This document shows positions 33,388 through 41,870 of a stretch of DNA of 53,852 nt, one piece after another (within the stretch, counting starts at the first letter, position 1; the number at the start of each line of letters is the position of its first letter). This DNA is from Aquipseudomonas alcaligenes NBRC 14159 (GTDB taxonomy: Bacteria > Pseudomonadota > Gammaproteobacteria > Pseudomonadales > Pseudomonadaceae). Below the pieces are notes generated by a model. The model saw only the letters and a list, made by a program, of their open reading frames with translations. It ran no database searches and was not told where the DNA came from. The stretch is from the NCBI RefSeq assembly GCF_000467105.1, contig NZ_BATI01000039.1:1-53852 (forward strand), in the 5' to 3' direction. A program made the translations under genes and the position numbers.

Positions 33388-34212
33388 TCAGGCCGCCTGG
33401 CGTTGCGCCTGACGCGGATCGCCCGGCAGATAGTGCCCCGTGACCTGCCGGTAGGCCTCGGAGGTCCGCTGCCCGGGGATACCGTCGACCTTGACGAAGA
33501 CGCCGGGAAAACCGTTAAGCCAGTGCTGCAGAGCCACGACCTGCCGCTCCAGCGCGGGGTCACCAGGTTTCTGCATCGAGTAACCCGCCACCAGCGGGCC
33601 GCTGCTGGCGGCAGGACGCGGCTGATCGGCGAACTCGATCAGGCCACGCTCAGCCATGCGCCGCAACAGCACGGCGGCCCCGCACTGCTTGGTGACCGCG
33701 CTGTCGGACCAGGTACCGTCGGCCACATATTTGCCGCTGCTGTAATGGTTGGAAAAGCCCCACAGGTAGGGCGACAGCACATGCGGGTGGTACAGGCGAT
33801 AGCCGAAGCCGTTGTAGCGCTCCAGCTGATACAGGGTACCCGCCAGGCCCCAGTCGGTGTCGGCACCGAGGCGCTTGAGCTGCAGCGCATCGGCGGCGCT
33901 CTGCTCCCAAGTGAAGGGCGGGCTGCCGTTCTTCGGTCGCCCTGGCGGCTGCTGCACGGTACGCGCCGTCAGCGGATCGCCGTTGTGCAGGTGCTTGTGG
34001 AAGCTCTGGCTGCTCTCCATGTTGTGGATCACCGCGATGAAGCTCCAGGGAATCCCCAGAGCCTCTGCAACCTTCTCGTAACGCGGCTGGTTGTTGAGCA
34101 GCTGTTTGACGAGGCTTTCCACATCGTCGCCCCGCTCGGGGCGGATCCGGCAGCTGTCAAAAAGATGTGCGTACTCGCCGCGCAAGGCGGGGGTTAGAAC
34201 GACTCTGGCCAT
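33388..34212 (-). CDS. lysozyme-like peptidoglycan-active protein in the flagellar cluster
   Basis: A 274-residue protein. The segment WSFIAVIHNMESSQSFHKH, then NGDPLTARTV and FTWEQSAADAL, and YQLERYNGFGYR with SPYLWGFSNHYSSGKY recall lysozyme-like (muramidase-type) domains; Glu 66 is the candidate catalytic acid. The last ~60 residues (QVVALQHWLNGFPGVFVKVD then G-I-P-G-Q-R-T) look like a PG_binding_1 domain. No signal peptide is obvious, so export, if any, might use the flagellar system. It stands between flhB and flhA with its own sigma-54 promoter candidate. The start at ATG 34212 follows CGGAG. The function in flagellar assembly is inferred. Confidence 0.75.
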   Translation of the reverse strand: MARVVLTPALRGEYAHLFDSCRIRPERGDDVESLVKQLLNNQPRYEKVAEALGIPWSFIAVIHNMESSQSFHKHLHNGDPLTARTVQQPPGRPKNGSPPFTWEQSAADALQLKRLGADTDWGLAGTLYQLERYNGFGYRLYHPHVLSPYLWGFSNHYSSGKYVADGTWSDSAVTKQCGAAVLLRRMAERGLIEFADQPRPAASSGPLVAGYSMQKPGDPALERQVVALQHWLNGFPGVFVKVDGIPGQRTSEAYRQVTGHYLPGDPRQAQRQAA

Positions 34213-34260
34213 GGGCAAGGCTCCGTAGCTATGACTGACTCCGCTCAGGTGCAGTACCAC

Positions 34261-34276
34261 GGCAACGGCAAGGCCA
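34261..34276 (-). promoter_or_regulatory. sigma-54 promoter candidate for the lysozyme-like gene
   Basis: TGGCCTTGCCGTTGCC on the - strand shows TGGC and TTGC with GG-N10-GC spacing, ~49 bp before the ATG. It is GC-rich, so chance occurrence cannot be excluded. Confidence 0.5.
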
Positions 34277-34342
34277 TCCGCCCTTCTAGCAGGTGTAGGC
34301 GGCGCGCGGGGGCTGTCAAAGCCAGGCGACGAATGACGATGG

Positions 34343-35479
34343 CTACTCGTCGCGGCGCAGATCCGGCGGAATCGGCAGATCCGGCAGCGGCCCCGGGCGC
34401 TTGCCCTTGCCGGCACGGAACTGCTTGAGCTGGTAGACGTAAGCCAGCACCTGGGCCACGGCCAGGTAGAGGCCGGCGGGGATCTCTTGGTCCACCTCGG
34501 TGGAGTAGTACACCGCCCGCGCCAGGGCCGGCGACTCGAGCAGGGTCACCTTGTGCTCCTGGGCGATCTCGCGGATCTTCAGTGCCAGGAAGTCGCCACC
34601 CTTGGCCAGCATCACCGGCGCATTGCCCTTGGCCGGGTCGTATTTCAGCGCCACGGCGAAGTGGGTCGGGTTGGTAATCACCACATCGGCCTCGGGCACC
34701 TGCTGCATCATCCGCCGCTCGGCCATCTGCCGCTGCAACTGGCGGATCTTCGACTTGACCTCGGGCTTGCCCTCGCTGTCCTTGTACTCGTCCTTGACCT
34801 CCTGCTTGGTCATCATCAGCTTCTGCTTGGAATCCCAGAGCTGGAACGGTACATCCACCGCGGCGATGAGAATCAGCCCGCAAGCCATCCACAGCAGGCT
34901 CCAGCCTGTCACCAGCATGGAGTGCAGGATCGCCGACTCGACCGACTCGTTGGCGATGGCCAGCAGGTCGTCCTGGTCGGCCTTGAGCACCGCCAATGCC
35001 ACCATCAGGATGATGATGAACTTGGCCATGGCCTTGAGCAGCTCCACCAGGGCATGGGCGGAGAACATGCGCTTGATCCCCTGCAAGGGGTTCATGCGAC
35101 TGAACTTCGGCTGCAGGGCCTCGCCGGAAAACAGCCAGCCGCCCACGGCAACCGGGCCGATGATGGAGGCGATCAGCATGACGATGAAGAAAGGTTGCAG
35201 CGCCAGCAGCGCCTCCATGCCGGTACGCAGCAGGTAGCGGGCCATGGAGCCTTCGTCCAGCAGCACCTCACGCGACAACGCGAAGTTGCCCTGCATGAGG
35301 TCCAGCATCGCCCGTCCCATCTCGGCCCCGAAGATCAGCAGTGCCGCGGCGCCGCCGAATGTCACCGCCAGGGTGCCGAGCTCCTTGGAACGCGCGATCT
35401 GGCCCTTCTGGCGCGCCTCTTCCAGGCGCTTACTAGTGGGTTCCTCGCTCTTGTCGGCGCCGCTTTCGCTCTCTGCCAT
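34343..35479 (-). CDS. flhB: Flagellar export gate protein FlhB
   Basis: A 378-residue protein with four membrane helices and a cytoplasmic domain that cleaves itself at NPTH (residues 270-273, VITNPTHFAVALKYD), which switches export from hook to filament subunits. The length is typical. It follows fliR in the fliLMNOPQR-flhB operon. Confidence 0.96.
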   Translation of the reverse strand: MAESESGADKSEEPTSKRLEEARQKGQIARSKELGTLAVTFGGAAALLIFGAEMGRAMLDLMQGNFALSREVLLDEGSMARYLLRTGMEALLALQPFFIVMLIASIIGPVAVGGWLFSGEALQPKFSRMNPLQGIKRMFSAHALVELLKAMAKFIIILMVALAVLKADQDDLLAIANESVESAILHSMLVTGWSLLWMACGLILIAAVDVPFQLWDSKQKLMMTKQEVKDEYKDSEGKPEVKSKIRQLQRQMAERRMMQQVPEADVVITNPTHFAVALKYDPAKGNAPVMLAKGGDFLALKIREIAQEHKVTLLESPALARAVYYSTEVDQEIPAGLYLAVAQVLAYVYQLKQFRAGKGKRPGPLPDLPIPPDLRRDE

Positions 35480-35488
35480 GGCGCCTCC

Positions 35489-36265
35489 TCAGCGTAACCG
35501 CGCCAGTTCGCGCAGCTGCTGCAGGGCGTCTGCGGAGAACTCCTGAAAGTGCGCCAGGAAATCTGCCAGTCCCACCCAGAAGATGAACAGACCAAGTACC
35601 AGGGTCAGCGGAAAACCGATGGAGAAGATGTTCAACTGCGGCGCCGCGCGGGTCATCACGCCGAACGCCAGGTTGACGACCAGCAGTGCAGTCACGATCG
35701 GCAGCGAGATAAGCAGGCCTGCAGCCACCACCCAGCTCAGCTTGCCGGCTATCGACCAGTAATGGTCGAGCAGCAGGCCCTCACCCACCGGCAAGGTGAC
35801 GAAGCTCTCCGCCAGCACCTCGAGCACCACCAGGTGCCCATTCATGGCCAGAAACAGCAGGGTCACCAGCATCAGCAGGAACTGGCCGAGCACCGGCACC
35901 GAAACCCCGTTGGAGGGGTCGACCATGGAAGCGAAGCCCAGGCCCATCTGCACGGCAATGATCTGCCCGGCGACGGTAAACAGGTGGAAATAGAGCTGCA
36001 GCATGAAACCGAACATTACGCCGATCAGCACCTGCTCACCCACCAGCAACATGGACTGCAGGCTGACCGAATCCACCTGCGGCATCGGCGGCAGCGTCGG
36101 CGCCAACACGACACAGATAGCCAGGGCCAGATACAGGCGCACGCGCACGGGTACCAGCTGGGTGCCGATCACCGGCATTACCATCAGCATGGACGCGATA
36201 CGAAATAGCGGCAGGAGGAACTGGCCCAGCCAGCCGCCGATCTGCGCATTGGTCAGTTCGAGCAT
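35489..36265 (-). CDS. fliR: Flagellar export gate protein FliR
   Basis: A 258-residue hydrophobic protein with about six membrane segments, forming the export gate with FliP and FliQ. Family landmarks include IGVMFGFMLQLYFHLFTVAG and GLGFASMVDPSNGVSVPVLG. Its ATG shares one base with the fliQ stop. Confidence 0.95.
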   Translation of the reverse strand: MLELTNAQIGGWLGQFLLPLFRIASMLMVMPVIGTQLVPVRVRLYLALAICVVLAPTLPPMPQVDSVSLQSMLLVGEQVLIGVMFGFMLQLYFHLFTVAGQIIAVQMGLGFASMVDPSNGVSVPVLGQFLLMLVTLLFLAMNGHLVVLEVLAESFVTLPVGEGLLLDHYWSIAGKLSWVVAAGLLISLPIVTALLVVNLAFGVMTRAAPQLNIFSIGFPLTLVLGLFIFWVGLADFLAHFQEFSADALQQLRELARLR

Positions 36266-36534
36266 CAGCCGATCAACAGTGGGATGTTCTGCACCAGCGT
36301 CTGGGTGTACTCCATCAGCTCGCGCACCAGCCAGGGCCCGGCCCAGATCAGGGTGAGCAGCATCACCAGCAGGCGCGGGATGAAACTCAGGGTCTGCTCG
36401 TTGATCTGCGTGGCGGCCTGGAACACCGCGACCAGCAGGCCCACCAGCAGGCTGGGCATCACCAGCAGGCCGACGATCAATGCGGTCAACCAGAGCGCTT
36501 CGCGGAACAGATCGACGGCGATTTCAGGAGTCAT
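36265..36534 (-). CDS. fliQ: Flagellar export gate protein FliQ
   Basis: An 89-residue protein with two membrane helices (LTALIVGLLVMPSLLVGLLV and LVMLLTLIWAGPWLVREL) and the family motif AATQINEQTLSFIPR between them. It is the third member of the FliPQR gate. Confidence 0.95.
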   Translation of the reverse strand: MTPEIAVDLFREALWLTALIVGLLVMPSLLVGLLVAVFQAATQINEQTLSFIPRLLVMLLTLIWAGPWLVRELMEYTQTLVQNIPLLIG

Positions 36535-36547
36535 GTGCGGCGCCTCG

Positions 36548-37303
36548 CTATAACGTGCCGAAACTGCCGGCCAGGGTGCCCATGATCAGCGCCCAGCCAT
36601 CGATCAGGACGAACAGCATGATCTTGAACGGCAACGAAATGATCAGTGGCGACAGCATCATCATACCCATCGCCATGAGGATGCTGGCGACCACCATGTC
36701 GATGATCAGGAACGGGATGAAGATCATGAAGCCGATCTGGAACGCCGTTTTCAGCTCGGAGGTGACGAAGGCCGGGATCAGGATGGTCAGCGGCGCCTGC
36801 TCGGGGCTGGCAATATCGGTACGCTTGGACAAGCGGACGAACAGCTCCAGGTCCGAGGCGCGGGTCTGGGCCAGCATGAACTCCTTGATCGGCACCTCGG
36901 CACGGGCAATCGCCTGCTGCGCCGGCAGCTGCTCGTTGAGGTAGGGCTGCAGGGCGTCCTGATTAATCCTGTCGAACACCGGGGCCATGATGAACATGGT
37001 CAGAAACAGCGCCAGGCCGATCAGGATCTGGTTCGACGGTGTCTGCTGCAGGCCCAGGGCCTGACGCAGAATCGAGAAGACGATGATGATCCGGGTGAAG
37101 CTGGTCATCAGCATGACGAACGCCGGGATGAAGCTCAGCGCCGTCATGATCAGCAGGATCTGCAGGCTGACCGAGTACTCCTGCTGCCCTTCGGCGTTGG
37201 TGCTCAGGGTAATGGCGGGAATCGACAACGGGTCGTCGGCGCCGAACGCCAGGGGCGCCGCGATGACCAGCAACAGCGCCAGCAGAATGCGCCAGGCGCT
37301 CAT
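36548..37303 (-). CDS. fliP: Flagellar export gate protein FliP
   Basis: A 251-residue protein with a cleavable signal (MSAWRILLALLLVIAAPLAFG) and four membrane helices. It shows the FliP signatures LIMTALSFIPAFVMLMTSFT and IVFSILRQALGLQQTPSNQ. It overlaps fliO by 4 bp. Confidence 0.96.
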   Translation of the reverse strand: MSAWRILLALLLVIAAPLAFGADDPLSIPAITLSTNAEGQQEYSVSLQILLIMTALSFIPAFVMLMTSFTRIIIVFSILRQALGLQQTPSNQILIGLALFLTMFIMAPVFDRINQDALQPYLNEQLPAQQAIARAEVPIKEFMLAQTRASDLELFVRLSKRTDIASPEQAPLTILIPAFVTSELKTAFQIGFMIFIPFLIIDMVVASILMAMGMMMLSPLIISLPFKIMLFVLIDGWALIMGTLAGSFGTL

Positions 37304-37743
37304 GGCTTGTCGTCCTTCTGGTCCTTGCCGAGCAACTCCATCAGGCGCTGGGCGAATTCGGGCGGCGCCGCTTCGGTTGCCGCTACCGGCACCGGCTCCT
37401 TGAGCACATGCAGCGGGGTGATGCGCCCGGCACTGATGCCAAGCAGGATCTGCTCGCCGCCGACCTGTACCAGTAGCAGGCGATCACGCGGACCGAGCAC
37501 CTGACTGGCCACCAGTTTGATCGCCTGGTTGCCACGCGGGCCGATCTGCTGCACCCGGCGCAGCAGCCAGGCCAGCGCGAAGATCAGGCCGACCACCAGC
37601 AACAGACCGAACAGCAGCTGCACCAGTTGGCCGCCAATATCGCTGCCGGCCATGGGCGTGGTCGCGGCTTTGGCCACCGGCTCGGCGGCCAGCGCCGACA
37701 GGGGCGCCAGCAGAAGAAGACTGCAGAGTCCGCGCATCCTCAC
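37300..37743 (-). CDS. fliO: Flagellar assembly protein FliO
   Basis: A 147-residue protein with a signal-like N-terminus, one membrane helix (~36-58, LFGLLLVVGLIFALAWLLRRV) and a cytoplasmic beta domain (VLGPRDRLLLVQVGGEQILLG). It helps assemble FliP. The GTG at 37743 gives the longer form; ATG 37737 two codons later is equally possible. Confidence 0.92.
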   Translation of the reverse strand: MRMRGLCSLLLLAPLSALAAEPVAKAATTPMAGSDIGGQLVQLLFGLLLVVGLIFALAWLLRRVQQIGPRGNQAIKLVASQVLGPRDRLLLVQVGGEQILLGISAGRITPLHVLKEPVPVAATEAAPPEFAQRLMELLGKDQKDDKP

Positions 37744-37744
37744 C

Positions 37745-38224
37745 TCAGCGCAGCTTCTTGATGCGTTCGCTGGGGCTGATCACGTCGGTCAGGCGGATGC
37801 CGAACTTCTCGTTGACCACCACCACTTCGCCGTGAGCGATCAGGGTACCGTTGACCAGCACGTCCAGCGGCTCGCCGGCCAGGCGATCGAGTTCCACCAC
37901 CGAGCCCTGATTGAGCTGCAAGAGGTTGCGAATGCTGATCTCGGTACTGCCGACTTCCATGGAGATGGACACCGGAATATCGAGGATCACATCCAGATTC
38001 GGCCCCTCCAGCGCCACCGGGCCATTGCCTGGCTTGGGCGCGCTGCCAAACTCCTCCATGGCCATGCGCGGCGCGGCAGGGGCGGCTGCCCCGCCTCCAC
38101 CCTGGGCCATCAGCGCATCGATATCTGCCTGACCAGCGTCATCGCCAGCCTCGGCCAATGCGGCGGCCCACTCATCGGCCAGGGCCTGCTCCTCTGGGCT
38201 GGTGCCTTCGTTTTCGTCTGCCAT
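37745..38224 (-). CDS. fliN: Flagellar motor switch protein FliN
   Basis: A 159-residue C-ring protein. The SpoA domain fills the C-terminal half (LDVILDIPVSISMEVGSTEI, ELDRLAGEPLDVLVNGTLIA). The N-terminal ~75 residues are acidic and Gly/Ala-rich and include GQADIDALMAQG (residues 31-42), which resembles the CheY-binding motif of FliM. A 74-bp gap separates it from fliM. Confidence 0.95.
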   Translation of the reverse strand: MADENEGTSPEEQALADEWAAALAEAGDDAGQADIDALMAQGGGGAAAPAAPRMAMEEFGSAPKPGNGPVALEGPNLDVILDIPVSISMEVGSTEISIRNLLQLNQGSVVELDRLAGEPLDVLVNGTLIAHGEVVVVNEKFGIRLTDVISPSERIKKLR

Positions 38225-38298
38225 CGCTCTACCTCGGCTGGCTATCTATCGGGGGTGTATCGGCACAGCGGCGCTGACATGCCGCTGTCGCCGCTCAA

Positions 38299-39270
38299 TC
38301 AGCGCAGACGCTCGACGGGTTCGAGAATCTGCAGGGCCAGGTTGCCCTTGTGCGCGCCCAGCTTGACCTTGAAGGCCGGTACGCCGTTGGCGCGCATGAT
38401 CATCTGCTCCGGCAACTCCACGGGAATCACATCACCCGGCTGCATGTGCAGGATGTCGCGCAGCTTCAGCTCGCGCCGCGCCAGGGTAGCGCCGAGCGGC
38501 ACATTGACGTCGAGGATGTCCTCGCGCAACGCCTTGATCCAGCGCTCGTCCTGATCGTCCACGTCGGACTGGAAACCGGCATCGAGCATCTCGCGAATCG
38601 GCTCGATCATCGAATAAGGCATGGTGATGTGCAGGTCGCCGCCGCCCCCATCGAGTTCGATGTGGAAGGTCGACACGACGACCACCTCGCTTGGGCTGAC
38701 GATGTTGGCCAGCGCCGGGTTCACTTCCGAGTTGATGTACTCGAAGTTGACGTCCAGTACTGCGTGCCAGGCTTCCTTGAGGTCGATGAAGGCCTGGTCG
38801 ATGACCATGCGCACCACGCGCAGCTCGGTGGGGGTGAACTCGCGCCCCTCGATCTTGGCGTGACGACCGTCGCCGCCGAAGAAGTTGTCCACCAGCTTGA
38901 ACACCAGCTTGGCGTCGAGGATGAACAGGGCGGTGCCGCGCAGCGGCTTCATCTTCACCAGGTTGAGGCTGGTCGGCACATACAGCGAATGCACGTACTC
39001 GCCGAACTTCATCACCTGCACGCCGCCCACCGCCACGTCGGCGGAACGACGCAGCAGGTTGAACATGCTGATGCGGGTATAGCGGGCGAAACGCTCGTTG
39101 ATCATCTCCAGGGTCGGCATGCGTCCGCGGACGATGCGATCCTGGCTGGTCAGGTCGTAACTTTTGACGCTGCCGGGCTCGGCATCGGCTTCGGTTTCGA
39201 CCAGGCCATCGTCGACGCCATGCAGCAGCGCGTCGATCTCGTCCTGTGACAGCAGGTCTTGTACGGCCAT
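38299..39270 (-). CDS. fliM: Flagellar motor switch protein FliM
   Basis: A 323-residue C-ring protein. The N-terminal CheY-P-binding peptide LLSQDEIDALLHGV (residues 6-19) is followed by the middle domain (GAMVAKG-type core seen as MPTLEMINERFARYTRISMF) and a C-terminal SpoA domain. Binding of CheY-P here reverses rotation. Confidence 0.96.
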   Translation of the reverse strand: MAVQDLLSQDEIDALLHGVDDGLVETEADAEPGSVKSYDLTSQDRIVRGRMPTLEMINERFARYTRISMFNLLRRSADVAVGGVQVMKFGEYVHSLYVPTSLNLVKMKPLRGTALFILDAKLVFKLVDNFFGGDGRHAKIEGREFTPTELRVVRMVIDQAFIDLKEAWHAVLDVNFEYINSEVNPALANIVSPSEVVVVSTFHIELDGGGGDLHITMPYSMIEPIREMLDAGFQSDVDDQDERWIKALREDILDVNVPLGATLARRELKLRDILHMQPGDVIPVELPEQMIMRANGVPAFKVKLGAHKGNLALQILEPVERLR

Positions 39271-39281
39271 GGCAGCTCCCG

Positions 39282-39824
39282 CTACTGCAGCACGATATTG
39301 GTGAACAGTACCTGTTCGACCACGGTTTTACCGGTTTCCTTCTGCGCCAGCTCCTGTACCACCGCGGTGGCCTGGCTGCGCAGCATCTCCTTGCCGACCG
39401 GCGTCATCAGGGTGCCGAAGTCCTGGCCGGAGAACAGCATGACCAGACGGTTGCGCACCAGCGGCATGTGGACCTTGAGGGCATCCAGCTCGGCCTGGTT
39501 GCGCGCCATCAGCGCCACGCTGACCTGCATGTAACGCTGCCGCCCCTGGTAGTTGTAGTTGGCGATGAACGCCGGGGCGATGGCCTCGTAGATGGCCGGC
39601 AGCTTGACCGGTGCGGCAGTGCTCTCGCTGGCGGCTTCTTCGGCCGGCTTCTCCTCCTCACCACCCTTGTCCTTACCGAGGAAGAACAGGGTCGCGCCCA
39701 CCGAGCCGCCGATCGCCAGCAGCAGGATGACCACGATCAGGATGATGAGTTTGAGCTTGCTCTTGCCGCCGGCCTTCTCGCCGCCATCGGCTGCCGGCGG
39801 AGTGGGAGCTTGTTTCTTTGCCAT
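39282..39824 (-). CDS. fliL: Flagellar basal-body protein FliL
   Basis: A 180-residue single-pass protein. The membrane helix is at ~residues 24-46 (LIILIVVILLLAIGGSVGATLF), followed by an acidic linker and a periplasmic domain (YEAIAPAFIANYNYQGRQRYMQV). It supports stator function. It heads the fliLMNOPQR-flhB operon, with a sigma-54 promoter ~60 bp upstream. Confidence 0.95.
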   Translation of the reverse strand: MAKKQAPTPPAADGGEKAGGKSKLKLIILIVVILLLAIGGSVGATLFFLGKDKGGEEEKPAEEAASESTAAPVKLPAIYEAIAPAFIANYNYQGRQRYMQVSVALMARNQAELDALKVHMPLVRNRLVMLFSGQDFGTLMTPVGKEMLRSQATAVVQELAQKETGKTVVEQVLFTNIVLQ

Positions 39825-39874
39825 GCCAGAAATCCGTCACCGTTCTGTGATTTGTCCAGAGTCAAAGGCTTAGG

Positions 39875-39890
39875 AGCAAGTGTTATGCCA
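39875..39890 (-). promoter_or_regulatory. sigma-54 promoter candidate for the fliL operon
   Basis: TGGCATAACACTTGCT on the - strand: full TGGCA and TTGCT boxes, GG-N10-GC spacing. RNA would start near 39863, ~39 nt before fliL. Confidence 0.8.
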
Positions 39891-39969
39891 CCTTGTAAAC
39901 AAGATAGTCTGTCCTGCGGCCCTCGATACAGGCTGCCGATATACCAAGGCCACGACCGCCTGTCATCCG

Positions 39970-40010
39970 AAAACGACTGCGCCCGGTGCTTTTGTCGGCA
40001 CCGGGCGCAG
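39970..40010 (-). terminator. intrinsic terminator after fliK
   Basis: A 13-bp stem (39977-39989 with 39998-40010, core GCGCCCGGTGC) with an 8-nt loop is followed on the - strand by AGTCGTTTTCGG. It isolates fliK from the fliL operon. Confidence 0.8.
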
Positions 40011-40035
40011 CTTCCTGGTCAACGATCGACAGACG

Positions 40036-41337
40036 TCAGGCGTAGTAGTCCACCAGGCCACGTGGCGCGGCGCCGCTCGATGGCGTGCGGATCTCGCTGA
40101 CACCACCGATCGCTTCCTCGTCGCGCGAGCCACCAAAGCCGCGGCCGGCGGAGCGACGCTGCCCCTCCTCGCCACCGCCCTGGGAACCCCGTGCCATGGA
40201 CTGGTCGGAGACGTTGACGTCCAGCTGGTTCATGCCCTGCTGAGCGAACAGCTCGCGCAGACGGTGGGCCTGGCCTTCCAGCTGGTCACGCACGTTGGCG
40301 TTGGCGCTGACGAAAGTGACCTGGGCCGCCTGGTCCTTGTTCAGCTCGATACGCACCTCCAGCCGCCCCAGCTCGGCCGGATCCAGCTGGATCTCGGCAG
40401 ACTTGAGATTCTGACTGGACAGCCACATGACCTTGTCGACCACCGCCTCGCTCATCCCTGGATGCCCCACCTGCACCGGCTGGCCAGGCACCAGCGGCAG
40501 GCGCTGGGCGGCGTTGGTCTGCTGGCTGATGGCCTGGCTCAGGGCGCTGAGCTTGCTGGCGAAGGCTTCGGCACGCGCATCGCTCTGGCCCTCGCGAAGA
40601 TTCGGCACCGAGGTATCCAGAGCCTCGCCGAGCAACTCGCCCTCCAGCCCTTCGCTCGGCGCTTCCTCACTGGGCATGGCATCGCCGGCAAGGGCCGCGA
40701 GGGCGTTGGCGAAGCCCTGTGCCGGGTTGTTGGCACGCTCGGCCGCCACCGCGCCCGGGCTCAGTTGCTGCTGCGCAGCGGCTTGGTTCTGCGCACCTAT
40801 TTCAAGGGCCAGCTTTACCCCGGACAGGCTGTTGAGCATGTCCAGCTCAGGATCATGGCTGGCCTCGGTCAGGGTGGCTGGCGCAGCGCTGGCCACTGTC
40901 GGTGCGCTGGCTTGCAACAACGGCTCGCCCTCGACCGCCTCGGCCGCGCCACTCAGGGCCGGATCGACCATTTCGGTCGCCGGCAACTGGCCGGTCATGG
41001 CCATCAGCAGCAGCGGATCGACCACTTCCTCCTCGCCACCGTCGACCACTTCCTCCGGCAAGGTATTGCCGCTTTCGGCAACTGCCTGCTGCTCGGCGGC
41101 AGCCTCTGCCGCTGGCTCTTCGGTCGTTTTGCTCTCGGCGGCACGCTCTTCGGCCGCCTTGCTACCGGCCTCCTTGCGTTCGGCGGCCTTGGCCTGGCGC
41201 TCCTTGGCATAGACCTCGGCAAAGCTGGAAGCCTCGCCCCTGCTGGGCTCCGGCGCCGTACTGGGGGCCTTGGCAGCAGGTGCCTTGGGGCGCACGTCAG
41301 GCGCGGACTGAAGAAGGAAATCGGGTGCAACGGACAT
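40036..41337 (-). CDS. fliK: Flagellar hook-length control protein FliK
   Basis: A 433-residue protein that measures hook length and triggers the FlhB switch. A long disordered Ala/Glu/Pro-rich N-terminus (~1-280) precedes the Flg_hook domain (VMWLSSQNLKSAEIQLDPAE, LGRLEVRIELNKDQAAQVTF) and a Gly/Arg-rich tail. It sits between two strong control elements: its own sigma-54 promoter and a terminator. Confidence 0.93.
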   Translation of the reverse strand: MSVAPDFLLQSAPDVRPKAPAAKAPSTAPEPSRGEASSFAEVYAKERQAKAAERKEAGSKAAEERAAESKTTEEPAAEAAAEQQAVAESGNTLPEEVVDGGEEEVVDPLLLMAMTGQLPATEMVDPALSGAAEAVEGEPLLQASAPTVASAAPATLTEASHDPELDMLNSLSGVKLALEIGAQNQAAAQQQLSPGAVAAERANNPAQGFANALAALAGDAMPSEEAPSEGLEGELLGEALDTSVPNLREGQSDARAEAFASKLSALSQAISQQTNAAQRLPLVPGQPVQVGHPGMSEAVVDKVMWLSSQNLKSAEIQLDPAELGRLEVRIELNKDQAAQVTFVSANANVRDQLEGQAHRLRELFAQQGMNQLDVNVSDQSMARGSQGGGEEGQRRSAGRGFGGSRDEEAIGGVSEIRTPSSGAAPRGLVDYYA

Positions 41338-41375
41338 GGGTACTCTCCGTCAGGATTGGATCGTACCTGGGCTAG

Positions 41376-41391
41376 AGCAAGCAGCGGGCCA
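41376..41391 (-). promoter_or_regulatory. sigma-54 promoter candidate for fliK
   Basis: TGGCCCGCTGCTTGCT on the - strand matches TGGCACG-N4-TTGCT at all but one fixed position, ~39 bp upstream of the fliK ATG, in the gap after hptB. Confidence 0.75.
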
Positions 41392-41416
41392 ACTTTGCCA
41401 AGGCGCCGGCGCAGAC

Positions 41417-41767
41417 TCAGCGATAACGCTGGCGCTCGGTCTTGAGCAGGATGCGCACGATGGCGAATTCGCGGCCGATCTGCTCGATCAACGCCGGCGC
41501 CTCGTCCAGCAGCTCGCGCCGCGCGGCCTCCTCCAGCTGCTTGCACAGCCCCGCCAGCATCGGTGCGCCCATATTGCTGCAGCTGCCCTTGAAACTGTGC
41601 GCAGCCAGGCGCAGGGCCTGCGGATCGGCAGCGGCAAGCGCCTCATGGATATGGCGCTGGCGCTCATCCGAGTCGACCAGGAAGGTATCCAGCAACACGG
41701 GGTACTCTTCCCCCATGACATCCAGCAGGGAAGCCAACACATTCTGATCGAGGTGGATATCGGACAC
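41417..41767 (-). CDS. hptB: Histidine phosphotransfer protein HptB
   Basis: A 116-residue Hpt domain with phospho-His 57 in AAHSFKGSCSNMGA, the same position as in P. aeruginosa HptB. It passes phosphate from hybrid sensor kinases to HsbR. The start is GTG 41767, preceded by GGAG. In P. aeruginosa this trio lies near flgM; here it is inserted between fliJ and fliK. Confidence 0.9.
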   Translation of the reverse strand: MSDIHLDQNVLASLLDVMGEEYPVLLDTFLVDSDERQRHIHEALAAADPQALRLAAHSFKGSCSNMGAPMLAGLCKQLEEAARRELLDEAPALIEQIGREFAIVRILLKTERQRYR

Positions 41768-41870
41768 CGGCTCACTCCATGATCGGGGAAGTGGCGATTA
41801 TGCCTCAGAAGCTGCTGGCGATCTGCTGTCTGTTGGCCATGGGCCAGCATCCACTCGACCGCCGGCCCCC

